DNA from: Siphonodentalium dalli | Taxonomy: Eukaryota; Mollusca; Scaphopoda; Gadilida; Siphonodentaliidae | Assembly: GCA_032622095.1 (NCBI GenBank) | Contig: CP136063.1 | Coordinates: 114,410,723 to 114,474,722, forward strand | DNA length: 64,000 bases | Reading direction: 5' to 3' | The notes under the pieces: generated by a model | Told to the model about the DNA's origin: nothing | The model's input: only the letters and a program-made list of their open reading frames with translations | The model's database searches: none | Translations under genes and position numbers: made by a program | Part shown: one piece after another, positions 12,540 to 24,417 of the stretch | Position numbering within the stretch: the first letter of the stretch is position 1 | Layout: each line of letters opens with the position of its first letter

Positions 12540-12645
12540 ATATAATACAAGCTGAAAAATGCGACTTTTTGAAAAAACAGTGGCGGCCATTTTGAAAAAA
12601 AGTGGAGTCCATATTGAAAAAAACTGGAGACCAATTTGAATCAGT
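12540..12645 (+). repeat. Short tandem repeat, about 24 bp unit, three to four copies
   Basis: 'ttttgaaaaaaagtggagtc' recurs with small changes ('...acagtggcggcca', '...actggagacca'). It is the source of a Phe/Lys-rich minus-strand opening that is not a gene. Confidence 0.55.
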
Positions 12646-13140
12646 CGACCATTATGATTGGTTTGTTGGGGGGAAAAATCAGTCTCCGCAGTTCACATTA
12701 TCCATTCATGTCAAATTGCATGCTTTGCGTCACAATAAAGTGAACGATTCTGTTAATACCATTGACACATAATTATATATAAGAAGGCAGTGTAACTCAC
12801 CGAAATTGATCATAACTGGTGTAAATTCAACATAATTGATATTTCGTTGTGTTCACTTGGTTATTTGCACGTATCCTTCCAAATAATAGTCATCTTATTT
12901 CCCATACAGAACCGATTAAATTGGGAGAGAACCGACCGAGATATCACAATTCGCAGTTTTCGTCGTTATTACTCGCACAATAGGATTATCATTATGTTTA
13001 CGTTATTTGGGACCATAGATTATGAGGGGAATGTCAACTGTCAAATGTTAACCGTCAACAACTCGCGAAAATGTATAATTTGGATCATCAGGAACCTTCA
13101 CAAATCAGTCAAGAACCATCACACATTGGTGATAGAACAG

Positions 13141-13190
13141 CCTCCAAATTCACCCTCTGGGAACCTCATTCACACTATTTCAAGGCTTAC
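13141..13190. repeat. Fragment of the 'GAATGAGGTCCCC' palindrome family
   Basis: 'aaattcaccctctgggaacc' followed by 'cacactatttcaaggctt' matches the right arm and right end of the family. Confidence 0.55.
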
Positions 13191-13268
13191 TTATGTCCAT
13201 CTCCTGGGAATGACTGAGCCAGATTAATTGTTCTTATACATTTATGTTAGGTTGATACTGAAATTTGC

Positions 13269-13524
13269 TTAATCCTTTCATTACTGGAGCTTCCTGACAT
13301 TTTATGAAAACCTTGTGCTAATGCATTCTCTTATATATACGAGTCTCCCAGCCTCGCATATATAAGAAAATGCATTGGCCTAACAAAATGTACCTTGACA
13401 TTGTATGCCAGTGCCTTATCTTATAAATGTGAGGCTCCCTATGGCAGACTCGCATGTATAACAGAATGCACTGGCATAGGATATTTAATGTGCTCCAGCG
13501 CAGCTCCTGTCATGAAAGGGTTAT
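13269..13524. mobile_element. TTAA-type MITE (type ii) with two AATGCATTCTC hairpins
   Basis: TTAA at 13269-13272 and a decayed TTAT at 13521-13524 flank termini TCCTTTCATTACTGGAGCT and AGCTCCTGTCATGAAAGGG. Inside are two hairpins of the AATGCATTCTCTTATATA module. The termini match 48438-48700 and the right end at 59485, not type i. Confidence 0.7.
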
Positions 13525-13659
13525 CTTTTATTGATTATCACTTTGTTGTAAAATTATTCCTTGGTTTTACTGTTGACAACTTGACAAACAAGCATAAAAT
13601 GCCCCTATTAGGGGAATGCTGTTGGTCAATTTGATCAGAACTTTAACATTGATATAACA

Positions 13660-14020
13660 AATTTAACTTTATGGGGGTGTCAGGTTGGTAATTTTCAAAA
13701 GTTTAAGAGCTTGAAGTACTGGTACCAGTTGTAAAATTCAACCTCAGAGGGATGTGCAAAAGGATTTTTGCGAACTTAGTACTGTGGTATGGTTGTCTTC
13801 TTTAAAAGGTACGAGGTTGGAGATTTGTCAGTAGTGTGCAATTAGAAAGTTCAAGATGAAGAGCCCTGCTCATCTGAGAACCTCCAGCTATGTCCATGTT
13901 TAGAACTACTTGTCTTAAGTGATTTTGTCAAGTCCTGACTGTTGTAGTCTTCAGAGTTCCAGTGTTCTCAGTCGTTACAGTCTGGTGAGCGACCCACAGT
14001 CATTGACTCTTGTTTCTGAA
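13660..14020 (+). repeat. Dispersed repeat, second copy at 46440-46785
   Basis: Shares an ordered series of phrases with 46440-46785: 'cagtagtgtgcaatt', 'agtgattttgtcaagtcctga', 'gtctggtgagcgacc' and 'cacagtcattgact'. Same orientation in both places. Class unknown. Confidence 0.6.
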
Positions 14021-14834
14021 ATTGCAGACAAAAATTTAATTTTGTTTTTTTAAATTATTTTTTTTTGCCCATTGTTTCAGTTTATGTAACCATGCAAATG
14101 TTACAAATGTTTGTTTTATTTATTTTTATTAGCCATAAATAATTTTAAGTGAACTTATATGATATTGCTTTCACCACAATTGTGTGGAATAATTGCCAAT
14201 CGGTGTGTCAAGAAGACCTGGCTGGACTTTTAAAAAATCACTCCTCCATCTAGATATTATATTCCCTGACGTAAACCAGCTAATAAAAATACTGGCATTT
14301 TTTAATAATAATGATCCCTATGGATTAGTATGGAATATGCATGCTCTAAAATGCTTTGAATGAATGGATACTGTGTGTAGAGAGCACAAAAATAAGTAAC
14401 ATGCAGAACTAGAAGCAAAATGAGCTTAATCCATGTCAGAAGTTATGCATGTTTAGCAGCTAATACCTTCAGCGTGTGAATAAAACTAACAACTGTAAAG
14501 TTTATATGGTTTTGTTTTCCATTTCTCAGCAGTGCTAATTAACAGCTTAATAACCAGTCCATGCATGATATAGAACTGCTACTTAAAATAAAACCCTCAA
14601 AAGTCATAAAGGTGCAAAGAAAAGCAGATAAATATAATCTGCTACTATATTGTCTACATGGATTTACATATCAGGTAAGGTGCCAAGAAAATTTAAAGGC
14701 ACCTATTGTTAATAGCTAGACCTGTGGCAGTGACCTATGGAGACGAGGGTCAGAAAACAAACCCACAATATTTCTCATTTGGATATAGTTTAAAGTTACC
14801 TCAGGCTTCTCATTTGTGGGTGCACTGTTTTGAG

Positions 14835-14960
14835 GATTTAACCGATATGAATTTACGTTTAACAAACATGTCTCGATCAAGGTCAAGATATCCAGAACTT
14901 CGCATTCCAGAAATCAAGGTCATGGATCTATCTTTCGACACTAATTATGGAAAATCAGAG
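14835..14960 (+). CDS. Candidate exon 2 or alternative first exon (42 codons)
   Basis: The frame is open from 14706 to a donor at 14961 (GAG|GTTTGT, the same nine bases as the donor of the 42759-43014 exon). An acceptor 'actgttttgag' places the start at 14835 and gives exactly 126 bp, the size of three other exons of this gene; an alternative acceptor 'acctcag' sits at 14790. The peptide has Ser/Arg and Pro runs (MSRSRSRYPELRIPE) that resemble the next exon (SRSPYRVPHDLPI). It ends in phase 0 and joins cleanly to the exon at 41559. An ATG at 14847 would allow it to act as an alternative first exon. The acceptor is weaker than others in the gene, so the exact start is uncertain; the alternative is a chance open frame. 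Confidence 0.5.
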
Positions 14961-15579
14961 GTTTGTTCTGTCACCCTTTTTCAGTTGATTCATGTCAGAG
15001 ACTATGTAACTGTTTTTGGCCATCAACTCAGTTCGCCAGGATCATGTTTTACAGTTTTAGTTCCATATTTCATGTGTACTGGGAAGACAAATTTAAATTG
15101 ATAAATTAACACAGAATAATTTATTTATACCTGTAGGTTAGAAAAATACTATTTTATCAGAAGTTTTTAAATTTGTTTGAGGTTATGAGTCTCTCTTTGC
15201 GACTATCTATGTCCACGAAAATGCACATTTAAGTTACCAATACCAGCCATAATCTATTGGATATTATGGAATTAAGCTAATAATTATGGGAATAAAATCT
15301 TCACATTATGACATCCCAATTAGAATTATTATAGTAATGACAGTTTTATATAGCGATTAACAATTACTTGTTCTAACATGCTTTTAAACATTACAATATT
15401 ATCTCAGTCATTTGTACAAGCCAACCGGTGAACCGCTGCAGCCATTGCAAATGCTGCTATAGTTTGATCAGAACATGCTCTGATACTCAACAGTATGACA
15501 AGCTGACTGGTACTCATTTTAGCGCGCTAGTGTTGCGAAGCCGACATAGTACGAGCGACCTTGCTTATTAAAGGTCACA

Positions 15580-15715
15580 ACTTGGCGCTGGATTTGAAAC
15601 AGCGAACAATCCAACAATTGCATGTACAATAGACCATTAACAACCAGGAATTCATAGCGCTGCATCTACAGTGAATACAAGTCCAACATGCTAACGACTG
15701 GACCACAGAGCTCCA
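15580..15715 (-). repeat. tRNA-derived SINE remnant (minus strand)
   Basis: The complement of 15687-15706 reads gtggtccagtcgttagcatg, A-box-like and followed by an anticodon-stem-like stretch. The complement of 15588-15600 gives a B-box-like gtttcaaatcc. The two are separated by about 85 bp, more than in a true tRNA, so this is a SINE head or degenerate tRNA pseudogene rather than a working tRNA. Confidence 0.4.
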
Positions 15716-16140
15716 TATTATGATGCTAACCTGTTTTACTAAATTGTTGAAAGCATCGTTATTCCTGGGGTAGGTGATCCCAGATCCAAATTTCCTCAGT
15801 CTACCTCAATACTTGCAACTTTTTAGTGATGAGATATCTGTTTAACATTCAATTTAGTGGGTGAAAAGTTGTTGAATCCTTTTTTCCTTTGATTTTGTCC
15901 AACACCAGAACACTTCAGAAGTTTTAAATTCTTTGAAGAGATGACAAATATGCTCCCTGTTAAATAGCTCTGGGGTGTTTTCTGGTAAATGTTTAGTAAT
16001 TTTTTTGATTCTTTGAACAGTTCAATCCACCTAGTTTATGGCTATATGATGCTGATAATAATCAACTCAATTATGGTTATGCAATTGCAAAGTAGTTAAT
16101 TTTGAAACAGTTTGTTTGATTAATTTTCTTCTGAATTATT

Positions 16141-17846
16141 AGCTCAACTTTACTTTGTAAAGTTTGAGCTATTGCCATGGCTTTGTCGTCCGTCGTCCGT
16201 GTGTGCGTAAGGCGTCAACAATGCAGGCTACAGGTCGTACCTTTGGTCGGATCATTATGAAATTTGTCATAGCTGTTGACATCAACATTTAGACCAGAAT
16301 GATTAATTTTGGGGTCATTCGGAAAAAAAACATGGCCGCCATCGGCCATCATGGATTTCAAAATTCAATCCATTAGCACGGGCTACAGGCCATATTGTTT
16401 GTCTGATCGTCATGAAATTTGTCATGGATGCTAATATTGACATGTAGATGGGAACGAGTCATTTTGGGGTCATTCGGCCCAAAAACATGGCCGCCAGCAG
16501 CCATCTTGGATTTTACTCTTTTTATGACTAAATTCTTTAGCACGGGCTACAGGTCGTACTTTTAGTCTGATCATCATAAAATTTGTCATGGATGTTACCA
16601 ATGACATGTAGATGGGAACGAGTCATTTTGGGGTCATTCGGCCAAAAAACATGGCCGCCAGCAGCCATCTTGGATTTTACTCTTTGTATGACTAAATCTT
16701 TAGCACGGGCTACAGGTCGTACCTTTAGTCTGATCATCATAAAATTTGTCATGGCTGTTGAAATTGGAATGTAGATGGGAACGAGTCATTTTGGGGTCAT
16801 TAGGACGAAAAACATGGCCACCAGCAGCCATATTGGATTTTACTCTTTGTATGACTGAATTCTTTAGCACGGGCTACAGGTCGTACCTTTAGTCTGATCA
16901 TCATAAAATTTGTCATGGATATTAACAATGACATGTAGATGGGAACGACTCATTTTGGGGTCATTCAATCGAAAAACATGGCCACCAGCAGTCATCTTGG
17001 ATTTTACTCTTTGTATGACTAAATTCTTTAGCATGGGCTACAGGTGGTACCTTTAGTATGATTATCATAAAATTTATCATGGATGTTAACAATGACATGT
17101 AGATGGGAACGACTCATTTTGGGGTTATTCGGCCGAAAAACATGGCCGCCAGCAGCCATCTTGGATTTTACTCTTTGTATGACTAAATCCTTTAGCACGG
17201 GCTACAGGTCGTACCTTTAGTCTGATCATCATAAAATTTGTCATGGATATTAACAATGACATGTAGATGGGAACGACTCATTTTGGGGTCATTCAATCGA
17301 AAAACATGGCCACCAGCAGTCATCTTGGATTTTACTCTTTGTATGACTAAATCCTTTAGCACGGGCTACAGGTCGTACCTTTAGTCTGATCATCATAAAA
17401 TTTGTCATGAATGTTAATAATGACATGTAGATGGCAACGAGTCATTTTGGGGTCATTCGGCCAAAAACATGGCCGCCAGCAGCCATCTTGGATTTTACTC
17501 TTTGTATGACTAAATCCTTTAGCACGGGCTACATGTCGTACCTTTAGTCTGATCATCATAAAAATTTTCATGGCTGTTGAAATTGGAATGTAGATGGGAA
17601 CGAGTCATTTTGGGGTTATTTGGCCAAAAAACATGGTTGCTGGCAGCCATCTTGCATTTTACTATTTGCATGACTAAAAGCTATCAAATGCTTTTGAATT
17701 TTATTGGAAAACAGCCGCCAGCAACCATCTTAGATTTTATATATATCTTCATGTCGATAAACTAGTATTAGACATTCAACTTTCCACATTCCTAATCACT
17801 CCATTGACTGTAATACATTAAATTATTCCCTTTCCAAGTTGAGCTA
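16141..17846. mobile_element. Dispersed element with an internal ~163 bp tandem array (eight to nine units)
   Basis: Ends AGCTCAACTTTACTTTGT and ...CCAAGTTGAGCT are short inverted repeats. After the 'gtcgtccgtcgtccgtgtg' leader, the phrase 'gcacgggctacaggtcgtac' recurs near 16379, 16540, 16703, 16867, 17032, 17198, 17361 and 17523, a period of 162-166 bp. Units also contain 'aacatggccgccagcagcca' and 'catgtagatgggaacga'. Several short frames on both strands are repeats of the same translation and not genes. Confidence 0.8.
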
Positions 17847-18705
17847 CAGTGTCATTGACACTTTCATTCCATTTAAAGTCCTGCTTGCTATCAGCCATCT
17901 ATGTTTGCTTATAAATAACATTTCTTTTTTATGCTTGTTTCACTTGAAAGTTGTCAAAAATAAACCCTATATATAGTAATCTATATATTTGTCCCAAAGT
18001 CACAACTGTTCCAAAGGTCTGTCACTGATAGTTGATGGGTTGATACACTCAACAAATCTGTTTTCCTTTCCTACTAAATCACTCCCAACAAAACTTGAAG
18101 TATGGCCATTATAAATAATTATAGATTCCCATCCAACTTTTTTGGAAAATTTGGGCAGGCAAAATTATTTTTTTAATTTTATTCGTAACCCTTTCTATAC
18201 TAAATTTTCATTGAAGAGTAGTTCCCTTAGGAAATGTTCAGTTAATAAGTAGGATGTTTGATGAACTTATTATCTGAACATTTACAACCAATGTATAAGA
18301 ATCTTTCTGCATTTGCATTATCCTTTGGTCTATATTGTCGTCTGCTCATCTTCTATGAGCACTTGCCCAGGTGAATAATAGACCCTTCCAATGCATATTT
18401 GTAAATGGTCATGATCAGTTCTATATAATACAATGTTGTTTAAATTGCCCAATTTGATTGATATATCTGGGTTGATGGGTCGTTGCAATGTACTTTGAAG
18501 GTTAGGGCATGAGAACTGAAGTTTTATACCTAAAAATTATCCAAATAAATAAAATTGAGATGGGAACCAAAAATAGGCTCGGGAGTGGACGAGAATCATT
18601 CATGTTTTTTATATTGGCCTAATGGTAGATCTAGTCAGTGTGTCACGCATGTTCAGATTGATCATGATGAAACAGCTCACTCACAGTGGAAGGGTTTCCT
18701 TTTAG

Positions 18706-18870
18706 GATATCCCCATAGCTGAGGTGGTTGGTTTGTGGATATCATCATTACAGTCTGGGCTAGATGAGGAGGTCATGTATTCGAACACCCGACATTGGTA
18801 AAAATCGAGTACAATTTAAAAACTTAGTCTGAAGGACATCTCAATGTAGCATTCTGATTGTAACATGGCC
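18706..18870 (+). repeat. tRNA-derived SINE (plus strand)
   Basis: An A-box-like 'tagctgaggtggttgg' at 18716-18731 and a B-box-like 'gtattcgaacacc' around 18777-18789 lie in tRNA order, about 60 bp apart, followed by an unrelated tail. These are the internal RNA polymerase III promoter boxes of a SINE head. The intervening sequence does not fold as a canonical tRNA, so I do not call a tRNA gene. Confidence 0.5.
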
Positions 18871-18900
18871 ATTTCATTAAGAAATTAATGTTCACACATA

Positions 18901-19108
18901 CAGTAATGCCCTAAGTAATCGACTCCTTAAACACAGCAGAATTATGGGTAACTTTTCAGGATTTAGTCGGAAATATGGCTTGTTGCCATTCATCGGAAAG
19001 CTCTCGGGCTTTCCGATGAATGGCAACAAGCCATATTTCCGACTAAATCCTGAAAAGTTACCCATAATTCTGCTGTGTTTAAGGAGTCGATTACTTAGGG
19101 CATTACTG
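18901..19108. mobile_element. TA-flanked palindromic MITE, copy 1 (arms ~101 bp, essentially perfect)
   Basis: TA at 18899-18900 and 19109-19110 flank CAGTAATGCCCTAAGTAA...TTACTTAGGGCATTACTG. The left arm is the exact complement of the right arm to the centre near 19004. TA target and CAGT ends fit a Tc1/mariner-like non-autonomous element. This copy has private bases (CTAAGTAATCG, TTAAACACAG) present in both arms. Confidence 0.85.
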
Positions 19109-21482
19109 TAAGAATGCAATGAACACATCATACTCAACCAGTGCCCATTCATAAAAAATATGAATAATGCTTGTCCATGGATTCCAGATTTCCAGTCCTG
19201 ATTACAAAACTGGTTCTTAGACTCCACTGTGCAGAGAAGTCATTGCTCTTTATGGCCGGAACCTCGCTGATAAACTACCATTCAGATGCAACTGACAATT
19301 ATAATGTTGTCTGCTGTTTGCGATATACACAATGCGGCAGCATTTAATTGTTATTGAGAATAGATATTTTGTTGTCACCAAAGCTATTATGTTCATTGGC
19401 GATTGCAGACAATAGCCAGGTAGAGATGACTGCTGAAGTGCTCATTGATTATCGATATGTTTTTACGTTTATCAGGCGATTGGAAATGACATAAGGCCAG
19501 GCAAAATTACAGTTCTTGGTTTGTAATTCCACCTGTTGTAACGGCGATATATATGGAAAACAATCAGCTCATATTCTTTGGAAGGTAAATACACAGGTAT
19601 GCGAAGGTAAATTGCACACTATGTCATGCTTATTGGATGAATGACTGGAAATTTGATGGGGTCCAGAACTTTTTAATTCTGAATGTCAAGTGATGAATCC
19701 ATAAACTGACTGATAACACAGTTTTAAAATATACAGAAAGGAATTACTTTTATACAAATTATAAATTCAGATAAAACGTCCATTTTTATGTATAAAATAT
19801 AGTCCGTGCTTGACAAAAAACAATTCCCTTGACACAGCTCACATTAGTATAGCTTGTGTACTTTGTCGCTGAGTATGCTGGGAAAGCAAATGTAGGTCTA
19901 TGTGATTGTTCAAAACCAAACATCGACTTGCGAATAGACATATCATAAAATATTAGTTTTGCGCTGTTTACAACTAGTACATTATTTCTGTGTGCAATAT
20001 TTACAATATATACAAAACTTGTCGTTATCTTAGACTGGAATTCCCTACCTTGGCACGCTAACTATGCTACTGTAAGCTGATTAAGTTAGTTCTGCTACTT
20101 TAAGAGTTGATTCCTTATTTTCCTCAAATATCTGCCAATTATAGCGGTCCTGGCTCCTGAATCACTTGTGGGTACATTTATTGTTACAAATTAAGGCTCA
20201 CTATAGCAGAACCAAATTTCTGTACATACATGTATAACATAAGTTCATAACTACTTCAGATACTTGATTCTACATGTACCTGTATATTGTCTATCAAATT
20301 CCTGTGAGATTGCTTAGCTATTTTTGTCATTGGAAGTGATTTCTTTTCAAACCATGCTACTGGCCTTGTCCTTACATGGTAACCGTCAGGACTGAAAGAA
20401 CTATGAGTTTTTTTATTTCATATTTTATTCGTATAGACTTGTCAGTACTAGTAGATGTTATGCAGGTTGTAGCACTCCTTTTAGATTTGTACTTTATTTA
20501 CTGTTTTACTGCTGAAAATTAATTGTTACTCATGATTATACACATGTAGAATTTTCTCTAATATAAAAAGTACAGCATTTCTGTGTCAACTTTAATAGTT
20601 AATCAACTTTGAGGCTCAGGGAAAAACTGAGTTTCAACTGGCTCCATGTTTCTCCCCCACCCTCTCTGTGGAGGTACACAAGGAGAGGTGGAGGTATCAT
20701 GGGGTGAGGGTGTCAATTGTCACTGGTCAGAAATGACTAACAAAATTCCAAGCTCCTGGCTGTCATAAAATCAATGACCTGGTGAATAAGTCACAATCAG
20801 TCAGACTGCGTACCTTGCAGATATGGAACCAATAATGCTTTGTTGGAGTCCTTTCTGTACAGATTGTGCCCCAGGGGATAATTCCTGGAAGCTGTTCAAC
20901 AGCCATGTGATTACATCTGTGTATGGATTGATAATAAAACATACTATTAACTGTTGAAACTAGAATGATACAACTCTATTCTGGTGAGTACATGTATCTT
21001 GTAATATTTATATTTTAGGAATGTAATACGATATTTGGTATCTGAAAAATTACAATTCCACATCAACATGTAGAAATTTCAGGGATATAATAGTGGGGGT
21101 TAGTACTAGTATACTTGTATGATTGTCTGTCCATCTGTGCATCTATCTGGTTGTCTATCTGTCCATGGAAGCAGTTTATCTCGAGTTTTTATTTCTTTAC
21201 TTTCTGGTCCAAATTTTTAAATTTGTCACATATATTAATTTGTGCATGATGCATCCCGTGTAATTAAAAGATCATTTGGACTTACTGAGCAGAGTTATCA
21301 CCCTCTGACTATTTCTTCAATTTACATGGAGGACATAAAGGGAAGGATATAAAGGATTTTGTTTAGCATGGCATTGTTTATACTGTGCTTTCTCAGGAAC
21401 CAGCTTGGAGGTTCATTATTAGGGACTGTTATCAGGGAGAAGTAACAATGGCTGCAGTTCAATTGACCCCCCCCCCCCCTCC

Positions 21483-22834
21483 ACAGCTATGATCCAATGA
21501 ATATCATGCAACAAAAGAGCATATTTATAACACCATTATAATCAGTAAGAACACCGTTATAATCAGTAACTAACTAACTATACTTTAAAATGCTGCTGGG
21601 ACATATGCATACTGGTAAAGAGAGAAGTCACAAAATTAGGGAGAAGTGGCACATTTTAGGGAGACAATGTCTCCCAAGTCGCCCTCTCGGCTGGTCCCTT
21701 TGCTCTTCTATATGCTTCTGATAAATAAAATTCATTGACTAGTCCTATTAATACATGGATTGATATTTGTTTGGAACTGTACCAGGATTACCTCATCATT
21801 TATTGACTCGAAAGATGTTATGATGCCCTGCTTTCAACAAAGCTTGAACCTTGTCCTTTTGAAATCAATGCCGATGTTAAATCGATACTCCGCAAACTTG
21901 AGCACTTCTTGAGAAGTCCATTGTATTGTTCCAATCTTGGTTGTCAAACACCTCAGCTAAAGATAAATATTGACGATTCAGCTGTGTTTTTATTAGCATA
22001 CATAGGTGTGGATCAATTACTGATCATCATTACACTGACCTCTAGCTTATGCTTATTTAATTTTGAGATTCTTGTCAGCCTAGGAAGACAAGGTGCCTAT
22101 AGGACTCGGGACTTGGCTGGAGGGTCTCCTTTGGTGGCAGAGGGGTCCAACATAGAATTTCTACCTTCCCCCTTAAACCAGACCTAAATTTGCAAGTCTG
22201 AGAAATTCCGTTAAGACCTCCCACCCACCACCCCCCCCCCCCCAACACTCCTTGGGGTAGCAATTCTCCAACTGACAGGAATTAATTTCAGTCCAAACAT
22301 TCAACTGAAAATCGCAATTTATTCGACTTTTGGATGAAAAGCAACAAATTTCAACCTGATTCCAACCCGAACCCTTTCTGCATGTTCCTGACAGTACTAT
22401 GCAGCCACTACAATAAAATAGCCTGCTTTACGAACATTTGGGTTGAAAAAAAGTGACCAGACTTGGGTGATATCTTCTCTCTCCCTAAATTGGGTCACTT
22501 CTCCCTGATTTCTCCTAGGGAGATATGACTTCGCTCTCAATATATCAGTATGCATACAGTAATGCCCTAAATAATCGACTCCTTAACCACAGCAGAATTA
22601 TGGGTAATTTTTCACGATCACTGAGAGCTTTCCGATGATGGCAACAAGCCATATTTCCGACTAAATCCTGAAAATATCCCATAATTCTGCTGTGGTTAAG
22701 GAGTCGATTATTTAGGGCATTACTGTATGTCCCTTCAGCATATTTAAACTCTATTTTCTGATTATAATGGTGTCCTTACTCATAATCATTTTATAATGGG
22801 CTTTTGTGTTGCATAATACTTATTGGATCATAGA
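21483..22834. mobile_element. Large foldback element interrupted by a TA-MITE
   Basis: The left arm (about 21483-21680, 'gctatgatccaatgaatatc', 'acaccattataatcag', 'gcatactggtaaagagagaa') returns as complement in the right arm (about 22470-22834). The right arm is split by the MITE at 22557-22725. A single related arm occurs at 39755-39935. The central ~800 bp shows no coding signal. Confidence 0.65.
22557..22725. mobile_element. TA-flanked palindromic MITE, copy 2
   Basis: 'gcata' then CAGTAATGCCCTAAATAATC ... GATTATTTAGGGCATTACTG then 'tatgtccc'. Inserted inside the right arm of the foldback element at 21483-22834. The uninterrupted opposite arm shows the empty site gcatatgtccc, which establishes a TA duplication. 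Confidence 0.85.
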
Positions 22835-22916
22835 ATGATGATGTTCGGGTGTAAAATGAACTTGAGCCATTATGACTTTTCCTTGATAACAGTCCACTTC
22901 TCTCTAATAATCAAAC

Positions 22917-22985
22917 TACACAACGTATAAAATGACGTTCGCCTCAAGCATGAAACCGGAACTAAAATAAACGCATTAACATTTG
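22917..22985 (+). repeat. Direct repeat with 24352-24417
   Basis: 'gtataaaatgacgttc' followed by 'gcctcaagcatgaaaccgga' and 'actaaaataaa' recurs at 24352-24417 almost unchanged. Source unknown. Confidence 0.7.
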
Positions 22986-23099
22986 AATCATCTAAGTTGG
23001 TCCCTGCCTTATGTCCCTTTAAAGTGCATTGAAAAAAGTTGAATAACTATTTCTTTTCTTTCAATTGCAAATACTTACCATATGTATTGATACATTGAG

Positions 23100-23812
23100 A
23101 TAACTGTGTCCAAGTCTGAGTTTTGTGTGCCTGTCATTTGCAGAATGAGGTCCCCCAGAGGGTGAAATACAACCAAACACAGTCTGCAAAAGCCCAGTAT
23201 AAATTCTTAACATTAATTACAAACCAAAACAAATTTCGTCTGGAACCTGCTGGAACCAAATCCAAATGTGATGAATATTCAAGCAATCTACCTATCACTC
23301 ATTATTTGGCAATCTCTGTTTATTTCCAAGAAATATACGGTTAGTTGAAAACAAGCCTGAGTTTAGTGTGCATGTCATCTGCAGAATGAGGTCCCCAGAG
23401 GGTGAATTTAGTGATGCTATCCTGCATAGCGGGCTAGCATCACTAAATTTACACTCTGGGGAGCTCATTCTGCTCAGGTCTCATCTTCTTTGGAAAGTTT
23501 CTTTATTATCAAATATCTATAGAAACTTCTTCACATAGATTCTATTTCTTTTTTAGTTCAGTTTCTCTATATCCCCAAATTGGCAGATGACACATTGCAT
23601 AATCGAGGTTCCCAATGGGTGTACATCACAATATTCACCATTTGGGAACTTCAATCTGAGCCTATATCTCCCATAGCCGATGAGGCCATGCAGTATGAGG
23701 TCCCCTGTGGGTGAATTTGGTGAAGCTAGCCCACTATGCGGGATAGCGTCACTATATTCACCCTCTGGGGACCTTATTCTGCAAATGACAGGTACACTAA
23801 ACTCATTCTTGC
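23100..23812. repeat. Composite copy of the 'GAATGAGGTCCCC' palindrome family
   Basis: Contains several palindromic cores ('agagggtgaatttagtgatg', 'tagcatcactaaatttacac') and the linker phrases 'catagccgatgagg' and 'gcataatcgaggttccca' that recur in the 39215 and 44655 copies. Bounded by 'gtcatttgcagaatgaggtc' and 'cctcattctgcaaatgac'-type ends. Confidence 0.7.
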
Positions 23813-24351
23813 TTTAAAGTGCATTAAGATTTTTGTTTAGTACTGTGCTGACCCTTGAATGCTGTTGCCTTCATTTTCAATAATCCGTAGTAAGTACATG
23901 TATGCATACATGGGAATCTGTTAGTAGCGCTCTTCAGCAAATCTTTACAAATGTGCCATGAATATTTTATAAGCTGTCTGAAATTATATTGACTTTTCTG
24001 GTGATTTTCCCGTGGCATTCAGCTTTTATATCGACCATGCTCTTTAACCCTTTCGGATGTAAACAAATACTTCTTGATTCGGGACAAATTTTCATTGATA
24101 AACTAATGGCAACATTTCCTTTGATGAGTGTCACTGTATATAATTTATATGTGAGAATGAAGTTTGAGCTGTCAATTCGGATATATAATTTATGAAAATA
24201 AGCACTTTATTTTGTATTCCCATTCAATCAACCCAACATTGTGTTCCAAATAACTTATTACTACATGCTAGTTCCAACAATTACAGTGTTCTTGCTGCAT
24301 CATATTTACATACCTGTATGGAACACGTATTTCATATGCATCCCGTTGATG

Positions 24352-24417
24352 TTACACAATGTATAAAATGACGTTCACCTCAAGCATGAAACCGGAACTA
24401 AAATAAAAACATCAACA
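24352..24417 (+). repeat. Direct repeat with 22917-22985
   Basis: See the partner copy: 'tgacgttcacctcaagcatg' and 'aaccggaactaaaataaa' are shared over about 65 bp. Confidence 0.7.

Larger units (their letters stand above)
9828..14834. other. Intron between the 9174 and 14835 exons: remaining stretches
   Basis: 10381-11609, 12031-13140 and 14021-14834 are AT-rich without recognisable genes. 12322-12360 holds a small hairpin ('gatccaaattcaattg' / 'catcaattttggatc'). The 126-codon opening at 12847-13227 crosses a palindrome-family fragment and lacks splice sites or composition of a gene. Confidence 0.5.

Noticed and set aside
12847-13227. A 126-codon plus-strand opening
   Set aside because: Composition is unlike the real exons, it lacks splice sites, and its end overlaps a palindrome-family fragment.
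15588-15706. tRNA gene on the minus strand
   Set aside because: A-box and B-box-like words are present but too far apart, and no cloverleaf with paired acceptor stem is visible; treated as a SINE remnant.
16537-17765. Several 60-70 codon frames on both strands
   Set aside because: They are translations of the ~163 bp tandem unit and repeat one another.
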